64,000 nt of DNA, from positions 494,482 through 558,481 of the forward strand of contig CALUKE010000001.1 of assembly GCA_944321165.1 (NCBI GenBank). The letters are read 5' to 3'. The notes under the pieces were generated by a model. It worked only from the letters and a program-made list of their open reading frames with translations. It was not told where the DNA came from and searched no databases. This DNA is from an uncultured Odoribacter sp. Lineage in GTDB: Bacteria > Bacteroidota > Bacteroidia > Bacteroidales > Marinifilaceae. Of this stretch, positions 62,771-64,000 are shown in pieces. Made by a program: the position numbers and the translations under genes. Positions within the stretch are counted from its first letter, which is position 1, and every line of letters begins with the position of its first letter.

Positions 62771-63601
62771 ATGCAAATTCAAAAAATACAGGCTTTATAT
62801 TTCAGTCCTACCCGGACAACACAAACCGTTGTCAAACACATTGCCAACACAATAGCTGCGGCACTTTCTCATATTCCGACAGAGTTCGTCGATTTTACAT
62901 CTCCGGAAACCAGAAAAACAAGTCCCCGAATTGATTCATCCACTTTAGCCATCGTCGGACTTCCGGTTTATGCCGGACGTTTGCCGAATCTGTTGCTCAG
63001 GTATCTGGAAAGTTGGAAAAGTGAAGGGGCCATCGCTGTACCCATTGTCGTATATGGCAATCGATCTTATGGAAATGCCCTGAAAGAGTTGCACGACTTA
63101 TTGCAACGAGTCGGTTTTCATCCGATCGCTGCAGCAGCCTTTGTCGGACAACATTCTTTCTCTCCGCTTTTAGCCAGCGGACGACCCGATAGCAAAGATC
63201 TACAGATTGCGACAAGTTGGACGGAAGAAATCGTACAAAGGATTCTTCACTCCGACGGGAAAAATTTTTCATCTCTCGTTCTACCAGGCGAAGGAGGCCC
63301 CGATTATGGCGGTTATTACAAACCACTCGGCAGCAACGGCCAAGCGGTCAATTTTCTAAAAAGCAAACCGATTACCAGCACAGCCTGTACCCGCTGCATG
63401 CACTGTGTGGCATTATGTCCGATGGGAGCCATTGACGGCTCCGATCCTGCCCTTATTCCCGGCGTCTGTATCAAATGCAATGCTTGCATCAAATACTGCC
63501 CCAGCGGAGCGAAACAAATGATCGACGAAGCCTATCTCAGCCATGTCCACTTTCTTATAAAGAACTATGCCTCGCATCAGGCTGCCATTGAATTGTTTTA
63601 A
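62771..63601 (+). CDS. EFR1-type flavodoxin-like/2[4Fe-4S] ferredoxin fusion protein
   Basis: A 276-residue cytoplasmic redox protein. Residues 1-160 form a flavodoxin-like domain (IQALYFSPTRTTQTVVKHIA holds the FMN phosphate loop, STLAIVGLPVYAGRLPNLLL, VPIVVYGNRSYGNALKEL). The C-terminal part has two [4Fe-4S] motifs, CTRCMHCVALCPMGAI and CIKCNACIKYCPSGA. This matches the EFR1-family ferredoxin/flavodoxin fusion of anaerobes, which carries electrons between low-potential donors and oxidoreductases. It is divergent from the hmu operon, 202 bp from hmuY, so the two could share regulation. Its partner is unknown. Confidence 0.9.
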   Translation: MQIQKIQALYFSPTRTTQTVVKHIANTIAAALSHIPTEFVDFTSPETRKTSPRIDSSTLAIVGLPVYAGRLPNLLLRYLESWKSEGAIAVPIVVYGNRSYGNALKELHDLLQRVGFHPIAAAAFVGQHSFSPLLASGRPDSKDLQIATSWTEEIVQRILHSDGKNFSSLVLPGEGGPDYGGYYKPLGSNGQAVNFLKSKPITSTACTRCMHCVALCPMGAIDGSDPALIPGVCIKCNACIKYCPSGAKQMIDEAYLSHVHFLIKNYASHQAAIELF

Positions 63602-63624
63602 GTGAATCTTAAAAAAAGACAATA

Positions 63625-63658
63625 AAAAAGCAGTCCCGATTTTCATCAGAACTGCTTT
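63625..63658 (-). terminator. Terminator of the rRNA operon
   Basis: Stem AAAGCAGT/ACTGCTTT with a 17-base loop followed by TTTTTTATT on the minus strand, 8 bp past the 5S rRNA 3' end. Confidence 0.8.
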
Positions 63659-63665
63659 CCAAATT

Positions 63666-63770
63666 CGGCATCGACCTACTCTCCCACCTGACGGCAGTAC
63701 CATCGGCACTCAAGGGCTTAACTTCTCTGTTCGGAATGGATAGAGGTGGATCCCCTCGGTTATAGACACC
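63666..63770 (-). rRNA. rrf: 5S ribosomal RNA
   Basis: Minus-strand sequence starting GGTGTCTATAACC and containing CATTCCGAACAGAGAAGTTA and the conserved GATGGTACTGCC, then GTGGGAGAGTAGGTCGATGCC. The 5' GGTGTC pairs with the 3' GATGCC to close helix I. About 105 nt, slightly short of typical lengths, so the exact ends may be a few bases further out. Confidence 0.93.
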
Positions 63771-63833
63771 TTTTAATATTTTTCAATCTACTGATTACGT
63801 ACCATGAGCACTCTTGCTCTGCAATCTTCAATC

Positions 63834-63910
63834 TGGTAGCGAGAGGCGGGCTTGAACCGCCGACCTCATGATTATGAATCATGCGCTCTAACCAGCTGAG
63901 CTACCTCGCC
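63834..63910 (-). tRNA. tRNA-Met (CAT), in the 23S-5S spacer
   Basis: Cloverleaf on the minus strand: acceptor GGCGAGG/TCTCGCT with terminal G-T pairs, D-arm AGCTCAGCTGGTTAGAGCG, anticodon stem CATGA/TCATG with loop TTCATAA (anticodon CAT), T-arm GGCGG TTCAAGC CCGCC, and an encoded CCA end. Elongator methionine tRNA is most likely; a lysidine-modified tRNA-Ile(CAT) cannot be excluded from sequence alone. Confidence 0.93.
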
Positions 63911-63963
63911 ATTTTGACATGGTACTGAGAAAAAGCAAAAAATATAATCCAACATCCAGTAAA

Positions 63964-64000
63964 AGTTCGGGTTATTAGTATTGCTCGGCTGTGCCGTCAC
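63964..64000 (-). rRNA. rrl: 23S ribosomal RNA, 3' end only (partial)
   Basis: The minus strand reads CAGCCGAGCAATACTAATAA followed by CCCGAAC, the typical 3' end of Bacteroidetes 23S rRNA. The rest of the gene lies beyond the right edge of the window. The exact 3' end is uncertain by a few bases. Confidence 0.82.

Overview
ORGANISM. The window looks like the chromosome of an anaerobic gut-type Bacteroidales bacterium. The evidence is two complete SusC/SusD systems with FecR anti-sigma regulators, DUF4843 and PKD-like surface lipoproteins, GH92/GH38 mannosidases, an HmuY-type heme operon, TAnnTTTG promoter boxes and lipoprotein signals followed by acidic residues. The family mix resembles Odoribacteraceae (Odoribacter/Butyricimonas), but that is only an impression. 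No phage, insertion sequence or CRISPR array was found. LAYOUT. (1) 1-7177, minus strand: a tightly packed surface-polysaccharide operon (Wzx flippase, FemAB-like transferase, a GINT1-like protein, GT4 glycosyltransferase, CapA-like protein, ATP-grasp enzyme, EpsG-like polymerase cut by the window edge). Upstream lies a 750-bp gap with a probable structured RNA carrying a tRNA-like T-arm. (2) 7868-11628: housekeeping genes: CyuA/UPF0597 cysteine desulfidase family, SPOR-domain protein, GSCFA protein, MntP manganese exporter. (3) 11625-22118: Sus-type locus 1 (TlpA-like thioredoxin, PKD-like lipoprotein, DUF4843 lipoprotein, SusD, SusC with STN domain, FecR) with a divergent ECF sigma factor. 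(4) 22275-27883: CbpA/CbpM chaperone pair, a secreted DUF6055 zincin and a TonB-dependent receptor. (5) 27965-46121: Sus-type locus 2, a paralogue of locus 1 in the same gene order, joined to two GH92 mannosidases and a divergent GH38 mannosidase; its FecR has no neighbouring sigma factor. (6) 46126-52715: TamB, TsaD and a 2-hydroxyacid dehydrogenase. (7) 52770-53378: a structured leader or small RNA, then an RsbW-like kinase fold. (8) 53391-62568, minus strand: a complete hmuYRSTUV heme-acquisition operon. (9) 62771-63601: a flavodoxin/ferredoxin fusion. (10) 63625-64000, minus strand: the end of an rRNA operon (23S 3' end, tRNA-Met, 5S, terminator). HOW THEY WORK TOGETHER. Locus 2 reads as a machine for alpha-mannose-rich glycans such as high-mannose N-glycans: surface SusC/SusD capture, then exo-alpha-mannosidases. 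Locus 1 is the same import and regulation hardware without glycosidases, so its substrate is unknown. In the hmu operon, HmuY binds heme at the surface, HmuR imports it, the membrane-anchored CobN-like HmuS would remove the iron, and HmuU/HmuV resemble an ExbB/ExbD-like proton-driven motor. The features that most deserve attention are the HmuY protein with a calycin-like domain inserted in it, the T-arm-containing RNA at 7.3 kb, the switch-like RNA at 52.8 kb and the duplicated Sus loci.
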